Shown here: positions 25,556 to 34,488 of the stretch, one piece after another
Layout of the letters: each line of letters begins with the position of its first letter
Position numbering within the stretch: position 1 is the stretch's first letter
Assembly (NCBI GenBank): GCA_012519495.1
Contig: JAAYQA010000084.1
Span: forward strand, 23,320-87,319
Length of the DNA: 64,000 nt
Source: Tissierellia bacterium
Lineage (GTDB): Bacteria > Bacillota > Clostridia > Tissierellales > Peptoniphilaceae
Direction of reading: 5' to 3'
The notes under the pieces: model-generated
What the model was told of the DNA's origin: nothing
What the model saw: the letters and a program-made list of their open reading frames with translations, nothing else
Database searches by the model: none
Program-made: the position numbers and the translations under genes

Positions 25556-27029
25556 TTGCTTTCATCTCCTTTCGTGATTGTCTCGCGTAAATGAGACCAA
25601 GCACTTGTATGGCAACGGTGGGTGTCATGGCAATCAAGGCAATGACGCCGAATCCATCGGCCAAAACATCCGCCGTGGGTACAATGGATGCAGCCCCCTG
25701 TGCATAAGCAAGGATAAAGGTAGCGGCCATCGGTCCGGACGCTACCCCGCCCGAGTCAAAGGCCAGGCCGGTAAACAACGGTTTGGAAAAAAACGACATG
25801 GCACACGCCAGTCCAAAGCCCGGCAGAAGAATATGCCACAACTGCAGTCCGGGGAGCCAGATCCGAAGGGCTGACAAAGCCACCGCGACCCCCACGCCCA
25901 AGCTCAGAGAAAGCAAAATATAACTCCGTCTGATCGCACCGGCGGTAACATCCTCCACCTGATCGGATAAAACGTGCACAGCCGGTTCGGCCAGAATTAC
26001 AACCAGCCCCATCAAAAAGCTGATTCCGACAAAGAGAATCCCGCTCCCATAGCCGGCCAGGCCCGACCCGATATAAATGCCGACATCCATAAATCCGATA
26101 TTGACTCCGGTTAAAAAGAGTACCAGACCGATAAAGGTATAGACAAAACCGATGAAAATGCGGCGGTTCTGCCTGCGCGGCGCTTTTTGGATAAAGGCCT
26201 GAAACAGGGCAAATGTAATAATAAGCGGTATGACGGCAACGAGCACTTCAATCACGACCTGCAGGAATTCGCCCAGCACATGGCCCCAAAAAGAAGCGTA
26301 CTGCGCCGCTTCAACGGTTTGGGCACGCAATTCCTGATTTCCTGTCAGTATGCTCATAATCGCGACGGCCAGAATCGGACCGATGGAACAAATTCCGACA
26401 TAGCCGAATACATCGTCATCAGACGACTTGTCCATCAAGGTAGTAGATAAACCCTGCCCCAATGCCAGAACAAAGGGCACGGTCATCGCACCGGTCGTCG
26501 CACCCGATGTATCAAAAGCCATGGCAAGAAATGCCGGCGGTACAAAAAGGCTGATCAAAAATATCAGTCCGTAAAATCCGATAAATACGCGATACAGCGG
26601 CCAACGGCGGATCGTCCGCGTCAGACCGATTGCGAGCATAAAACCGACGCCTACGCTGACTACACCTACGATCGAATAACTGGACAAAGCGTTCTGTGTA
26701 GCGGTTTGAATCTGATTGCCCAAAATATGTAAGTCCGGTTCTGCCACCGTAATCAGAAAACCCAGTAAGGCCCCTACGATAACAACCAGACGGAAGTTAT
26801 TTGTTTTGGCCAGGCTTGAACCCATATGGTTCCCCATCTCGCCGATCCCCAGATCCGCCCCGAACAGGAAGACGGTCAGCCCCATAAACACTAAAACCGC
26901 TCCCAATAAAAAGGCGGTGAATACCTGAGGCTCCAGGGGAACCAGCGTCCAGTTCAGTACAACCACAATGAGAATGATCGGCAGCATCGACATACCGACC
27001 TCTTGCATTTTTTCTCTGAATAGTGTCAC
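25542..27029 (-). CDS. DUF1538 multi-pass membrane protein (probable transporter)
   Basis: 495 residues from a GTG at 27029 (GGGAGG upstream). About twelve to fourteen helices. The protein is an internal duplication: AFDTSGATTGAMTVPFVLA with LGQG in the first half corresponds to AFDSGGVASGPMAATFILA with YAQG in the second, and FLITVAEPDLHILGNQI corresponds to LVVILAEPAVHVLSDQV. Such inverted or direct repeats are typical of secondary transporters. DUF1538 has no established function that I know of. Next to a PII-like gene, as ammonium channels (AmtB-GlnK) and bicarbonate transporter SbtA (SbtB) are, so a PII-gated transporter is the likely meaning; substrate unknown. Confidence 0.8.
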   Translation of the reverse strand: MTLFREKMQEVGMSMLPIILIVVVLNWTLVPLEPQVFTAFLLGAVLVFMGLTVFLFGADLGIGEMGNHMGSSLAKTNNFRLVVIVGALLGFLITVAEPDLHILGNQIQTATQNALSSYSIVGVVSVGVGFMLAIGLTRTIRRWPLYRVFIGFYGLIFLISLFVPPAFLAMAFDTSGATTGAMTVPFVLALGQGLSTTLMDKSSDDDVFGYVGICSIGPILAVAIMSILTGNQELRAQTVEAAQYASFWGHVLGEFLQVVIEVLVAVIPLIITFALFQAFIQKAPRRQNRRIFIGFVYTFIGLVLFLTGVNIGFMDVGIYIGSGLAGYGSGILFVGISFLMGLVVILAEPAVHVLSDQVEDVTAGAIRRSYILLSLSLGVGVAVALSALRIWLPGLQLWHILLPGFGLACAMSFFSKPLFTGLAFDSGGVASGPMAATFILAYAQGAASIVPTADVLADGFGVIALIAMTPTVAIQVLGLIYARQSRKEMKANADK

Positions 27030-27041
27030 ATGATCCCTCCC

Positions 27042-28535
27042 TTATTCAATAATTTCTACTGTAACGGGTACTGCATCGGACAGTGTATCTTCCGTGCGCC
27101 CCCAATCTGCGATCATCCATTCGCTGGTATCTTCATCCAGGACCAGTTCGTATGCCATTACGGCATCGTCACGCCACAATGTGTCGATGTCGATCTCGGG
27201 TGTACCGATCGTATACGTCTGATACACATAGGTAGTCAGTCCCAATACGCGGATTGTCGCCTGATCGCCCTGCTTCCGGAACGTGAAACTCTCCGGATCA
27301 AAAGCCACACGGTCATAGGTGCCGGCATAGTTCTGATTGCCTGCGATCAGCTTAGCTACATTGTCTTTTGCCTTCTCCAATGCAGGATCCACCAATGTCG
27401 TAAAACCGTCGGCATTCTTCTCGTGCAGCATCATAGCATCTTCAATCAGCATCGCACGGATCCGTTGATAGACCGTTTCACGCAATCCCTCTGTATCATA
27501 ACGGATCGGCATGGCAAAATGGCCTTGCTGTGTGACGCGTACTTCATCGGACAAACCGATGCCGCCACGCCACAGATCCACAATCTGTATGGTATCTCCC
27601 GGATTGACCTGCAAGGGCCCGTTTCCGACCGGGATACTCGTATCTTCGCCGTTTCGGCGGAGTTTTCCGTTTTGTGCATCGGTTTCTACGGTTATACGAA
27701 GGGAACCTTCAGATACCGGCGTCTGTGTATCTGTGCTTTCTTCTGTGACGGACTGTCTGTCGGCTGCAATCTGCGGCGGAACTATGGTGCCTTCTACCAC
27801 ATCCGGATTGGTGGAATCCAATGGCAGTGGATAGCGGTTCATCCCGTATTCCACCGTATACTGTCCCATCAGGAAGTCGGGAAATAAGCCGTTTTCGTCA
27901 CTCGGATATCCATCGACGGTCGCTCCGGTATCTCCTACATCGATCGTATAAGTTTCCACACCGATACGATAGCCTTCTTCTCCGTCCACTTCCGTTCGCA
28001 AAAGCTTGACCGGTAAATTGCTGACATAGGCCGGGTCCTGCATCAGATGTGAAAGATCCACTTCCAGATTCCGTACACTTTCATTTAAACGACCGGGGAT
28101 TTCCATAGCGCGTAAAAAACCGTCGATACTTTTCGGATTGGGCGGAAGAAGGGTAACCGAAGACAAAAGAATCTGCTGCAGCTGTTCGGTATCTCTTGCA
28201 CGCACCGCATCCGCATACTCCTGAATAATCGGTGGCATCTCATCATTTACGCGGCCGTATTGGCTGGCAAAGACCCAGATGAGAAATAAAATAAGCAGGG
28301 AAGCCAGTATGCCTGCGCCTTTTTTTGTGATCCGCAGACCCAGATGACGCTTTCTGCGCGGCGCTTTGGCGATATCGCTGTACTTGCCTTCATACCGAAC
28401 CGGCTCTTCAAATATAGAAGGGATATGTAAATCGTCATCCGCCGCTTTTTTGGGCGGAGCGGACAAGTCCAGCCCGCAGTTTTCACAATAACGAAAATCC
28501 GGCTCGTTCTCATAGCCGCATCGTCGGCATATCAT
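27042..28535 (-). CDS. Zinc-ribbon membrane protein (TcaA-like architecture)
   Basis: 497 residues. An N-terminal zinc ribbon (CRRCGYENEPDFRYCENCG, residues 3-21), a basic linker (PRRKRHLGLRITKKG), one helix at about 74-92, then a long extracellular region of two repeated-looking modules. The pattern zinc ribbon-linker-TM-extracellular domain is like TcaA/YvbJ-type proteins of Firmicutes. The late residues include DIDTLWRDDAVMAYELVLDE, a domain resembling SnoaL/NTF2-like folds by eye. First gene of the operon with DUF1538 and the PII protein (12-nt gap). Function unknown. Confidence 0.65.
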   Translation of the reverse strand: MICRRCGYENEPDFRYCENCGLDLSAPPKKAADDDLHIPSIFEEPVRYEGKYSDIAKAPRRKRHLGLRITKKGAGILASLLILFLIWVFASQYGRVNDEMPPIIQEYADAVRARDTEQLQQILLSSVTLLPPNPKSIDGFLRAMEIPGRLNESVRNLEVDLSHLMQDPAYVSNLPVKLLRTEVDGEEGYRIGVETYTIDVGDTGATVDGYPSDENGLFPDFLMGQYTVEYGMNRYPLPLDSTNPDVVEGTIVPPQIAADRQSVTEESTDTQTPVSEGSLRITVETDAQNGKLRRNGEDTSIPVGNGPLQVNPGDTIQIVDLWRGGIGLSDEVRVTQQGHFAMPIRYDTEGLRETVYQRIRAMLIEDAMMLHEKNADGFTTLVDPALEKAKDNVAKLIAGNQNYAGTYDRVAFDPESFTFRKQGDQATIRVLGLTTYVYQTYTIGTPEIDIDTLWRDDAVMAYELVLDEDTSEWMIADWGRTEDTLSDAVPVTVEIIE

Positions 28536-28570
28536 ATACCCGCCTCCTTTCTTTTCCTTAAATTAGAGAC

Positions 28571-28592
28571 AAAGCCCTCCGAGGAGGGCTTT
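28571..28592. terminator. GC-rich hairpin between mazF and the zinc-ribbon gene
   Basis: AAAGCCCTC (28571-28579) pairs with GAGGGCTTT (28584-28592) across CGAG. It lies past the mazF stop, but the following T-tract on the minus strand is weak, so termination may be partial and some transcripts may run into the next operon. Confidence 0.6.
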
Positions 28593-28609
28593 ACTCTGAC
28601 AATATGTAT

Positions 28610-28960
28610 TTAGTAGTCCGAGAGCCCGACCGAAACCTTTAATGCGTTGTTCACATTGCGCATGTTTTCGCCGTCGATACCCCCAAGCTTTTCCCGCAAC
28701 CGCTTTTTGTCGATGGTTCTGATTTGTTCGCACAGCACAACCGAATTCTTCGGCAAGCTGTATGCAGAGGATACAATCTCCACATGGGTCGGAAGCTTCG
28801 CCTTGTTGACCTGCGAAGTAATGGCGGCCACAATGACAGTAGGGCTGTACTTGTTGCCGACATTATTCTGGATAATCAACACCGGCCGAATGCCTCCCTG
28901 TTCTGAACCGACTACCGGATTCAAATCCGCATAAAATACATCACCGCGCTTGACATTCAC
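28610..28960 (-). CDS. mazF: MazF/EndoA-type mRNA interferase, no antitoxin gene seen
   Basis: 116 residues from the GTG at 28960, where similarity to Bacillus NdoA (EndoA) begins: [76 protein letters not shown]. The Arg and Thr/Ser of the RNase site (GIRPVLI, AAITSQ) are intact, so it should be an active UACAU-type endoribonuclease. In Bacillus the order is alr-ndoAI-ndoA; here alr is upstream but no antitoxin reading frame fits in the 156-nt gap. It has its own promoter. Confidence 0.9.
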   Translation of the reverse strand: MNVKRGDVFYADLNPVVGSEQGGIRPVLIIQNNVGNKYSPTVIVAAITSQVNKAKLPTHVEIVSSAYSLPKNSVVLCEQIRTIDKKRLREKLGGIDGENMRNVNNALKVSVGLSDY

Positions 28961-29066
28961 TGCCCTATCACACCCTGTCTGCAAACCGATCGTTTGCGTT
29001 GTTGGACTCTAAACTATACGTCATCTCTGGTGTCTATCGAGTGCGCCGCGAAGAAAGCCTGTCATT

Positions 29067-29095
29067 ATTATACTCAGATAAAGATACAATGACAA
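29067..29095 (-). promoter_or_regulatory. Promoter of mazF
   Basis: TTGTCA (29095-29090), 17-nt spacer, perfect TATAAT (29072-29067) on the minus strand. The transcript would carry a leader of about 100 nt before the mazF GTG, including an inverted repeat GCAAAC/GTTTGC (about 28981-28997). Confidence 0.82.
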
Positions 29096-29116
29096 GCTTT
29101 TCCACGACGCATGTAC

Positions 29117-30262
29117 TTATCCTTCCAGATAATTCACCGTTTCGACCACTTCTCCGCCCCGCTTGTAGACACGGCATACACGCCGGCTCACCGCACAGAA
29201 AAGCTCATACGTAATCGTATCGGCCAGCTCGGCCATATGATACATATTGGTCTGTTCATAGTCTTTGTCGTAGAGGATGACCGTATCCCCGATCTTTACA
29301 TCGTCCCGTCCGGTGATATCCACCATGGTCTGATCCATACAGACCCGGCCGAGGATTTTCGCCGGTTTTCCGTGAATGATCATTTCCGCTTTGCTGCTGA
29401 ACGAACGGAAGTACCCGTCTGCATACCCGATGGTTACCGTGGCAATTTTCGTTTGCTTATCCGCTGTCCAGGTCTGTCCGTAGCTTACCCCCGCCCCTTT
29501 TTCAATCGTGCGGATACTGGCTACTTTGGCGCAAAAGCGCATGGCGGTCTGTGCATCCACTTCGGTCGGTCGGGGATTGGGGTTAATACCGTACAAAACA
29601 ATACCGGCCCGCACCATATCCTCTTTGAAGCGGCCTTCCAGTATGCCTGCCGAATTGGCCACATGCCGCAGCCCGTATGCTACTCCGGCTTCCTTCAGTG
29701 TGTCGGCAAAGTCCCGGTAACGCTGATACTGCTTTTCCGTAAAAGACAGATCCTCTGCATCAGCGCAGGCAAAATGGGTAAAAATACCCGCAATGCGAAG
29801 CCCTGGCATCGCAGAAATGGCAAGAATATCCTGCACGCTTTGCTCACCGGGCTGAAACCCGAGCCGGCTCATGCCCGTGTCAACCTTGATATGGATCGGA
29901 CAGACATACGAAGCCTCTTCCATGGTTTTTGACAGGATCTCTGCTTGTCTTTTGTTGTAAATGGTTACCTCGGGCTGATATTCCGGGAACGCAGCATACT
30001 CTTCCCGATCAATATAGCCCAGACACAGAATCGGCTTTTTGATCCCGTGCTTGCGGAGTTCTTTTACTTCATTGAAGTTTGCAACGGAAAAATAATCGGT
30101 GAACGGTTCCAGATGCTTTCCTACAACCACGCTGCCGTGGCCGTATGCGTTGGCTTTAATAACGCAGTTTACTTTCGCCGGAGCGGCCTGTTTCCGGATC
30201 GCGCGCAGGTTTTTCTCCAGCTGATCCAGATCGATCTCCACCCAGGTATTCCCATAACCCAT
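29117..30262 (-). CDS. alr: Alanine racemase
   Basis: 381 residues. PLP lysine in VIKANAYGHGSVVVG; second catalytic residue, Tyr, in GAGVSYGQTWTADK; VDTGMSRLGFQ and RVCMDQTMVDITG are family stretches. Interconverts L- and D-alanine for peptidoglycan. Start at 30262 is sure because a strong GGAGGAGG lies just upstream; this start is inside the preceding acpS-nnrD frame, which continues for 107 nt past it. The gene is followed by mazF, as in Bacillus. Confidence 0.97.
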   Translation of the reverse strand: MGYGNTWVEIDLDQLEKNLRAIRKQAAPAKVNCVIKANAYGHGSVVVGKHLEPFTDYFSVANFNEVKELRKHGIKKPILCLGYIDREEYAAFPEYQPEVTIYNKRQAEILSKTMEEASYVCPIHIKVDTGMSRLGFQPGEQSVQDILAISAMPGLRIAGIFTHFACADAEDLSFTEKQYQRYRDFADTLKEAGVAYGLRHVANSAGILEGRFKEDMVRAGIVLYGINPNPRPTEVDAQTAMRFCAKVASIRTIEKGAGVSYGQTWTADKQTKIATVTIGYADGYFRSFSSKAEMIIHGKPAKILGRVCMDQTMVDITGRDDVKIGDTVILYDKDYEQTNMYHMAELADTITYELFCAVSRRVCRVYKRGGEVVETVNYLEG

Positions 30263-31442
30263 CGTTTACCTCCTCCAGATATTTCTGTGCGAGAGGAATC
30301 CGTTCCAGTACATCGGAAGCTATCATCCCCTCCGCCCCGAGACTGTCACGTGCCAGATCGCCGGCTTTACCGTGTAACCAAACCCCTATCCTTGCCGCTT
30401 GCAGCGGTGTGTAGCCACGTGCCAATAATCCGGCTAAGCAGCCTGTGAGTACATCTCCGGAACCGGCGGTTGCCAGCCCGGCATTGCCGCTTGTATTCAC
30501 ATAGCTCGCATCACGGGTGTGAATCCTTGTTGCGGGTCCCTTCTCTACTACAATAATATCATATTTACGTGCAAAAGCGGCTGCGTCTTTTGCACTTTCC
30601 TTATGTAAAAGACGCGAAAGTTCACCGGCATGCGGCGTCAGTATACATTCTCTTTGTTTCTTAGCAAGAAGCAGGGGTTCGCCGGCAAGAATCGTCAGCG
30701 CGTCGGCGTCCAATACCAAAGGGCATCCGGAGCGTGTAATCAGTGCTCTGACGATGGCTGTGGCAAGCGCATCGGTTCCCAAACCGGGTCCGATTGCACA
30801 CCCGTTCATGGCATCGGATTGCTCGGTAAGTTCCCGGATCGGTTCGTTTACCAGCGGCCGGACGATGGGTTCTGTGAGCTTCAACTGAACCAGGGAAAAG
30901 ATCTCCGGCCGGACAAAAGCATACGAATAACCGGCTCCTGCGCGCAGGGCCGCTTTCGCAGCTAAACTGATGCTTCCGAGCATGCCCTCTTTCCCGCCGA
31001 TCACACAAGCGCGCCCCACCGTTCCCTTATGCGCATCCTTTCGCCGGGGCAATAATAAGCGGTGCAAATCCCGCGCGGTTTCATCCGGCTGTAGATTGCG
31101 GTCTTCTGTCAGCATCGCCGAAGCCGCTACAAAACCGCCATCATGGGTAATAGAAACCGCCACCTTATGATACCTGCCGAAAACCCTGTCATGGACAAAG
31201 GCCCAGGGTTGTCCGAGCGGTGTATGACGCAATTCGATATCGCGCCAGCCGATCCGTCCGATACCCGTGCCCAGGGCTTTGGCGGCCGCTTCCTTCACGG
31301 CAAAAAACGCGGCGAGATTTTCCGCCACGGGCCGGCGCAAAAATACGGCGCGCTCCGTATCTGTCAGTATTTTTTTATGAAAGCGGGGATTGTCTACGTG
31401 TTTTTCGAAACGCGCCACAACTGCAATATCAATCCCGATCAT
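30156..31442 (-). CDS. Fused holo-ACP synthase / ADP-dependent NAD(P)HX dehydratase
   Basis: 428 residues with two complete enzymes. Residues 1-115 are AcpS: GIDIAVVARF (metal Asp), AFFAVKEAAAKALGTGIG (Glu, Lys) and VSITHDGGFVAASAML. Residues about 120-395 are NnrD: GRACVIGGKEGMLGSISLA, IGPGLGTD, VLDADALTILAG, LTPHAGELSRLLH, VEKGPATRIHTRD, GNAGLATAGSGDVLTG. AcpS adds the phosphopantetheine arm to ACP; NnrD repairs hydrated NAD(P)H. NnrD is usually fused to the epimerase NnrE. Neither half lacks key residues. The last ~35 residues are polar and overlap the alr coding start. Coupled to the RelA-like gene by ATGA. Confidence 0.92.
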   Translation of the reverse strand: MIGIDIAVVARFEKHVDNPRFHKKILTDTERAVFLRRPVAENLAAFFAVKEAAAKALGTGIGRIGWRDIELRHTPLGQPWAFVHDRVFGRYHKVAVSITHDGGFVAASAMLTEDRNLQPDETARDLHRLLLPRRKDAHKGTVGRACVIGGKEGMLGSISLAAKAALRAGAGYSYAFVRPEIFSLVQLKLTEPIVRPLVNEPIRELTEQSDAMNGCAIGPGLGTDALATAIVRALITRSGCPLVLDADALTILAGEPLLLAKKQRECILTPHAGELSRLLHKESAKDAAAFARKYDIIVVEKGPATRIHTRDASYVNTSGNAGLATAGSGDVLTGCLAGLLARGYTPLQAARIGVWLHGKAGDLARDSLGAEGMIASDVLERIPLAQKYLEEVNDGLWEYLGGDRSGSAGEKPARDPETGRSGESKLRY

Positions 31443-32788
31443 GGCTCAAATCTCTGATGGAGCTTGGCTACCAATTGATCCGGATCCACATCCAGCAGAT
31501 CTTCCGGTCGGGTAATCTGTTCCATAAATTCCGCGGTTGTCTGCTCCACAACGCGCATATGATCCAGGGTCAGATAATCCAGCTCACAATGTTCGCCATA
31601 CCATTCGATCAGACGGATCAGGAGCACCTTGTGCATGCGCTTTTTATCCCGCTCCGATATCGGCGCGACATGCATGGCCCGTTCAACGCGATACGACATG
31701 GTAGATATCATATACTCGACAAATTGTTTAAACTCCGTCACAAAATCTGTTTGTTCAATATCCAGCAGGATACGAAACAGCAAATACCATTTGAAATCGC
31801 GGTTCACATAGGGAAGCAGCTTCTCTTTCAGTCCCTCCGCGATGGGATTATCCATGGAAAAACGGGGATATTCGATCCCTTCGGTAAAGTCCATCGGACT
31901 GCGTTGCCGCCTTTGTACCTTGGCAAGCGCTTGCACAAAATAAACCGCATACTGATCCTGCGGAACTCGTCTTCGTTTCGCAAAAATAAAGTCGACGATC
32001 AGATTGGACGGCTTCTGGAAATCGAAAAGCACACCGGTTGCTTCCCGCAATTTCATAATGTAGACATCATGAATCAGTTTGGAAAGCATCAGCTTCAGCT
32101 GGTCTTTGGTGGTATTCGGATTTCTCGAATCCATCGTCTCAATTTGTCGATACAGCTGCATCAAACGTTTGTCGATGACCCATAGATTTTCTTTGATCGA
32201 CACCAGCATTTCCCGGAAGAATTCTTCGGTCATCATATAATTGTAGTTTTTGTACAGCACTTTATGATCAATCTCTCCCCAGAATACATTGACCAGGGAC
32301 TTGATCTGCAGCTCAAAATTGATCATGCGGGAGCCAGTCCAGACTTTTCCGTCCACCTTGTAGATTTCAAATCCGTTTTTCTGATACTGCGGCTGTTCCA
32401 GATTCAGGTCCATCCGGATTCCTTCGTTCAAGGCCGAAGAAAAGTACCCGTCTTCCATTTCTTCGGTAAACAGTTGAAACAGCGTCTCGTAAATCTCTCT
32501 TTCCTCGGCAATAAAGCGACATTCTATCCGTATGCCGATGATATCGTGTATATCTTCCATCATGTCTTCAGGCGTTTCGTACTGACTGAACAGATTCTGG
32601 CGGAGTATCTTCTCGCGCAGACTCTCTTCGGACTTAATCCGCGTGTGAACATTCAGAAACGAATCCTTCCACGAAAAGCTATCGGAAAAGAATCGGTCCA
32701 GCCGATGCGCGGCCGATTCATAGATCCGATTGTTTCTGTGAAGAATGTCTGCACTTTGATCAATAAACTGAAAAATTTCATGCCGCAT
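31439..32788 (-). CDS. Long RelA/SpoT-domain protein, possibly a divergent (p)ppGpp synthetase
   Basis: 449 residues. Residues about 45-200 resemble the RelA_SpoT nucleotidyltransferase (PF04607): VHTRIKSEESLREKILR, DIHDIIGIRIECRF with the metal Asp, and FELQIKSLVNVFWGEIDHK, matching the E-Q-x-R...W-E-H stretch of small synthetases such as RelQ. The G-loop that normally reads KxxGYRSxH is instead QKNGFEIYKVDGK, so guanine recognition may differ or be lost. The C-terminal 240 residues are helical and unlike the HD, TGS or ACT domains of Rel. Follows an ABC transporter operon by 17 nt. Function is uncertain. Confidence 0.65.
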   Translation of the reverse strand: MRHEIFQFIDQSADILHRNNRIYESAAHRLDRFFSDSFSWKDSFLNVHTRIKSEESLREKILRQNLFSQYETPEDMMEDIHDIIGIRIECRFIAEEREIYETLFQLFTEEMEDGYFSSALNEGIRMDLNLEQPQYQKNGFEIYKVDGKVWTGSRMINFELQIKSLVNVFWGEIDHKVLYKNYNYMMTEEFFREMLVSIKENLWVIDKRLMQLYRQIETMDSRNPNTTKDQLKLMLSKLIHDVYIMKLREATGVLFDFQKPSNLIVDFIFAKRRRVPQDQYAVYFVQALAKVQRRQRSPMDFTEGIEYPRFSMDNPIAEGLKEKLLPYVNRDFKWYLLFRILLDIEQTDFVTEFKQFVEYMISTMSYRVERAMHVAPISERDKKRMHKVLLIRLIEWYGEHCELDYLTLDHMRVVEQTTAEFMEQITRPEDLLDVDPDQLVAKLHQRFEP

Positions 32789-32805
32789 AGCATCTCCTCC
32801 TGTTA

Positions 32806-34488
32806 TTACTCCATACGGGCAATGGCACCGGGCATGGAACGCAGCAGATAAACATAGCTCAGTACAGCTAACACAATGTTAATGATTGTCAGAACCAAAA
32901 ATCCCGTTTGTATTAAGCGCTCCGGATCGGAAATATTCTTGTATAAAAGATACCCCGCCCCGAACAGAATCAATAGATAAGCAATGCCTGCAACGAAAGA
33001 TAACAGCGAATTCAGATTCTGTTTGACCGCCTGATTCGGATCATCCCAGTTCATTTTGGGCCGGTGCACATCAATCAGCAAACCGATAAAGCACAGAGGC
33101 AGGGAAAACAGACCGGAAAACAATAAGGCGACCGGTATGAGCCACAACGGATAGCGTAAAAAGACATAGCCTGCGACCAAGAAAATGGCAGTTGTCCCCA
33201 TCGTAAGCAGCAAATTCAACAGGGAACGCCCGATGATTTCGTATGAAGCACGTATCGGCAGGACCCGTCTGAGCCAGAACGCCTGGCCTTCGCGGCTGAA
33301 ACTGGTTGCTGTTTCCGAAAAGAGGCTCATGAATATCCCTACAGCGGCGCCAAATATCCCGGCTGCCATAAAATACAGCCAGCCCGGTACAGCCGCACTT
33401 TGTAATACGGTACGCAGATTCCCGATTTGCTTGGATAGGGTATCGTTCGTCAGAATCGGAATCAGCCAAATAATGGAAACCATCAAGGGCGTGGAAAGGA
33501 CATTAATCGCAAAAGCAGGCGTACGGGTCAATAAGCGCCATTCCGTCAGCAGCACGCGAAAAACGGGATGCATGCCGGATATGCGTATCTTTTCTTTGGT
33601 CTTCTTTTTCTCTTTTGCCATTTCCGTACCGCTTAAGAGACTCTTCAGATAGACATTGGCTCCCATCCACTGTAAAACCCCTGCGGCCAAAACGCTGACA
33701 AGCAGATTTAAGCCGATATACAGCCATTTTTCGGCGCCTGTTGCGACGATACCGAAGCCGGTCCAGCGGGCGGGTAGAAACAAGGTCGCTATATTTTCAA
33801 TCAGGACACGATTATCCGTCAGAATCCGCAGCAAAAAGTTTTCATCCACGCTGCCGCCAGCAAAGTTTTGTGCCATGGCCTGAAAGCCGACAATCAATAA
33901 AAGAATGAGCAACGTTCCAAATGTCTTCAGTTTATCGGAATATTTGCCGACATTGGTGTAGCGCATCACGAGTAATACGATCACAGCCGAGAGTACGGTC
34001 GGAAAAATCAGGGAGCCGACCACGCCGCTAAGGAGCAAAAGCCAGTCACTGCCCCCTGTCGGTACGCGCATCGCATGGATGATGATTGCCGGCAGCAATA
34101 GCACCAGTGCTGTCAAAATCTGGGTCAGTAAAACCGGGATAAACCGGGACAGTAAAATATCGCCGGGTCGGATCGGCATGGCCAAGAGAATCGGATTGTC
34201 CCGGTTTCCATAGAACCGCCCCATAAAAACCGGAATACCGGTAAAAAGCAAAAAGAGTTGTGCCATTAAAAAGACCAGCATAAAATAAGCCGGTATCTGA
34301 TTCAGTACATAAAGGACCGAATGCAATTCTTTCAGTACCGTATAAAGCAAGAAAAACATCGGCAACATGGCAAGCACGATAAGGGGAATCAACAAAAACC
34401 GAACCGGATTAGGCTCCTTTTTCGGATTGCGCATCCCAAAATTCAACAATAATTCTTTTTTTGTTAAAAGGGCTAACCGGCTTTTCAT
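32806..34488 (-). CDS. ABC transporter permease (putative exporter)
   Basis: 560 residues, about twelve helices. The layout (long first helix after a basic start, MGRFYGNRDNPILLAMPI, the cytoplasmic loop TEMAKEKKKTKEKIRISGMH and a second half with LRRVLPIRASYEIIGRSLLN) fits the putative ABC exporter family (PF16949). The substrate is unknown. Overlaps the ATPase gene by ATGA. Confidence 0.8.
   Translation of the reverse strand: MKSRLALLTKKELLLNFGMRNPKKEPNPVRFLLIPLIVLAMLPMFFLLYTVLKELHSVLYVLNQIPAYFMLVFLMAQLFLLFTGIPVFMGRFYGNRDNPILLAMPIRPGDILLSRFIPVLLTQILTALVLLLPAIIIHAMRVPTGGSDWLLLLSGVVGSLIFPTVLSAVIVLLVMRYTNVGKYSDKLKTFGTLLILLLIVGFQAMAQNFAGGSVDENFLLRILTDNRVLIENIATLFLPARWTGFGIVATGAEKWLYIGLNLLVSVLAAGVLQWMGANVYLKSLLSGTEMAKEKKKTKEKIRISGMHPVFRVLLTEWRLLTRTPAFAINVLSTPLMVSIIWLIPILTNDTLSKQIGNLRTVLQSAAVPGWLYFMAAGIFGAAVGIFMSLFSETATSFSREGQAFWLRRVLPIRASYEIIGRSLLNLLLTMGTTAIFLVAGYVFLRYPLWLIPVALLFSGLFSLPLCFIGLLIDVHRPKMNWDDPNQAVKQNLNSLLSFVAGIAYLLILFGAGYLLYKNISDPERLIQTGFLVLTIINIVLAVLSYVYLLRSMPGAIARME

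Noticed and set aside
28571..28592. Hairpin considered as a riboswitch or attenuator
   Set aside because: It is a simple perfect stem with a tetraloop past the mazF stop; nothing suggests a ligand-binding RNA.
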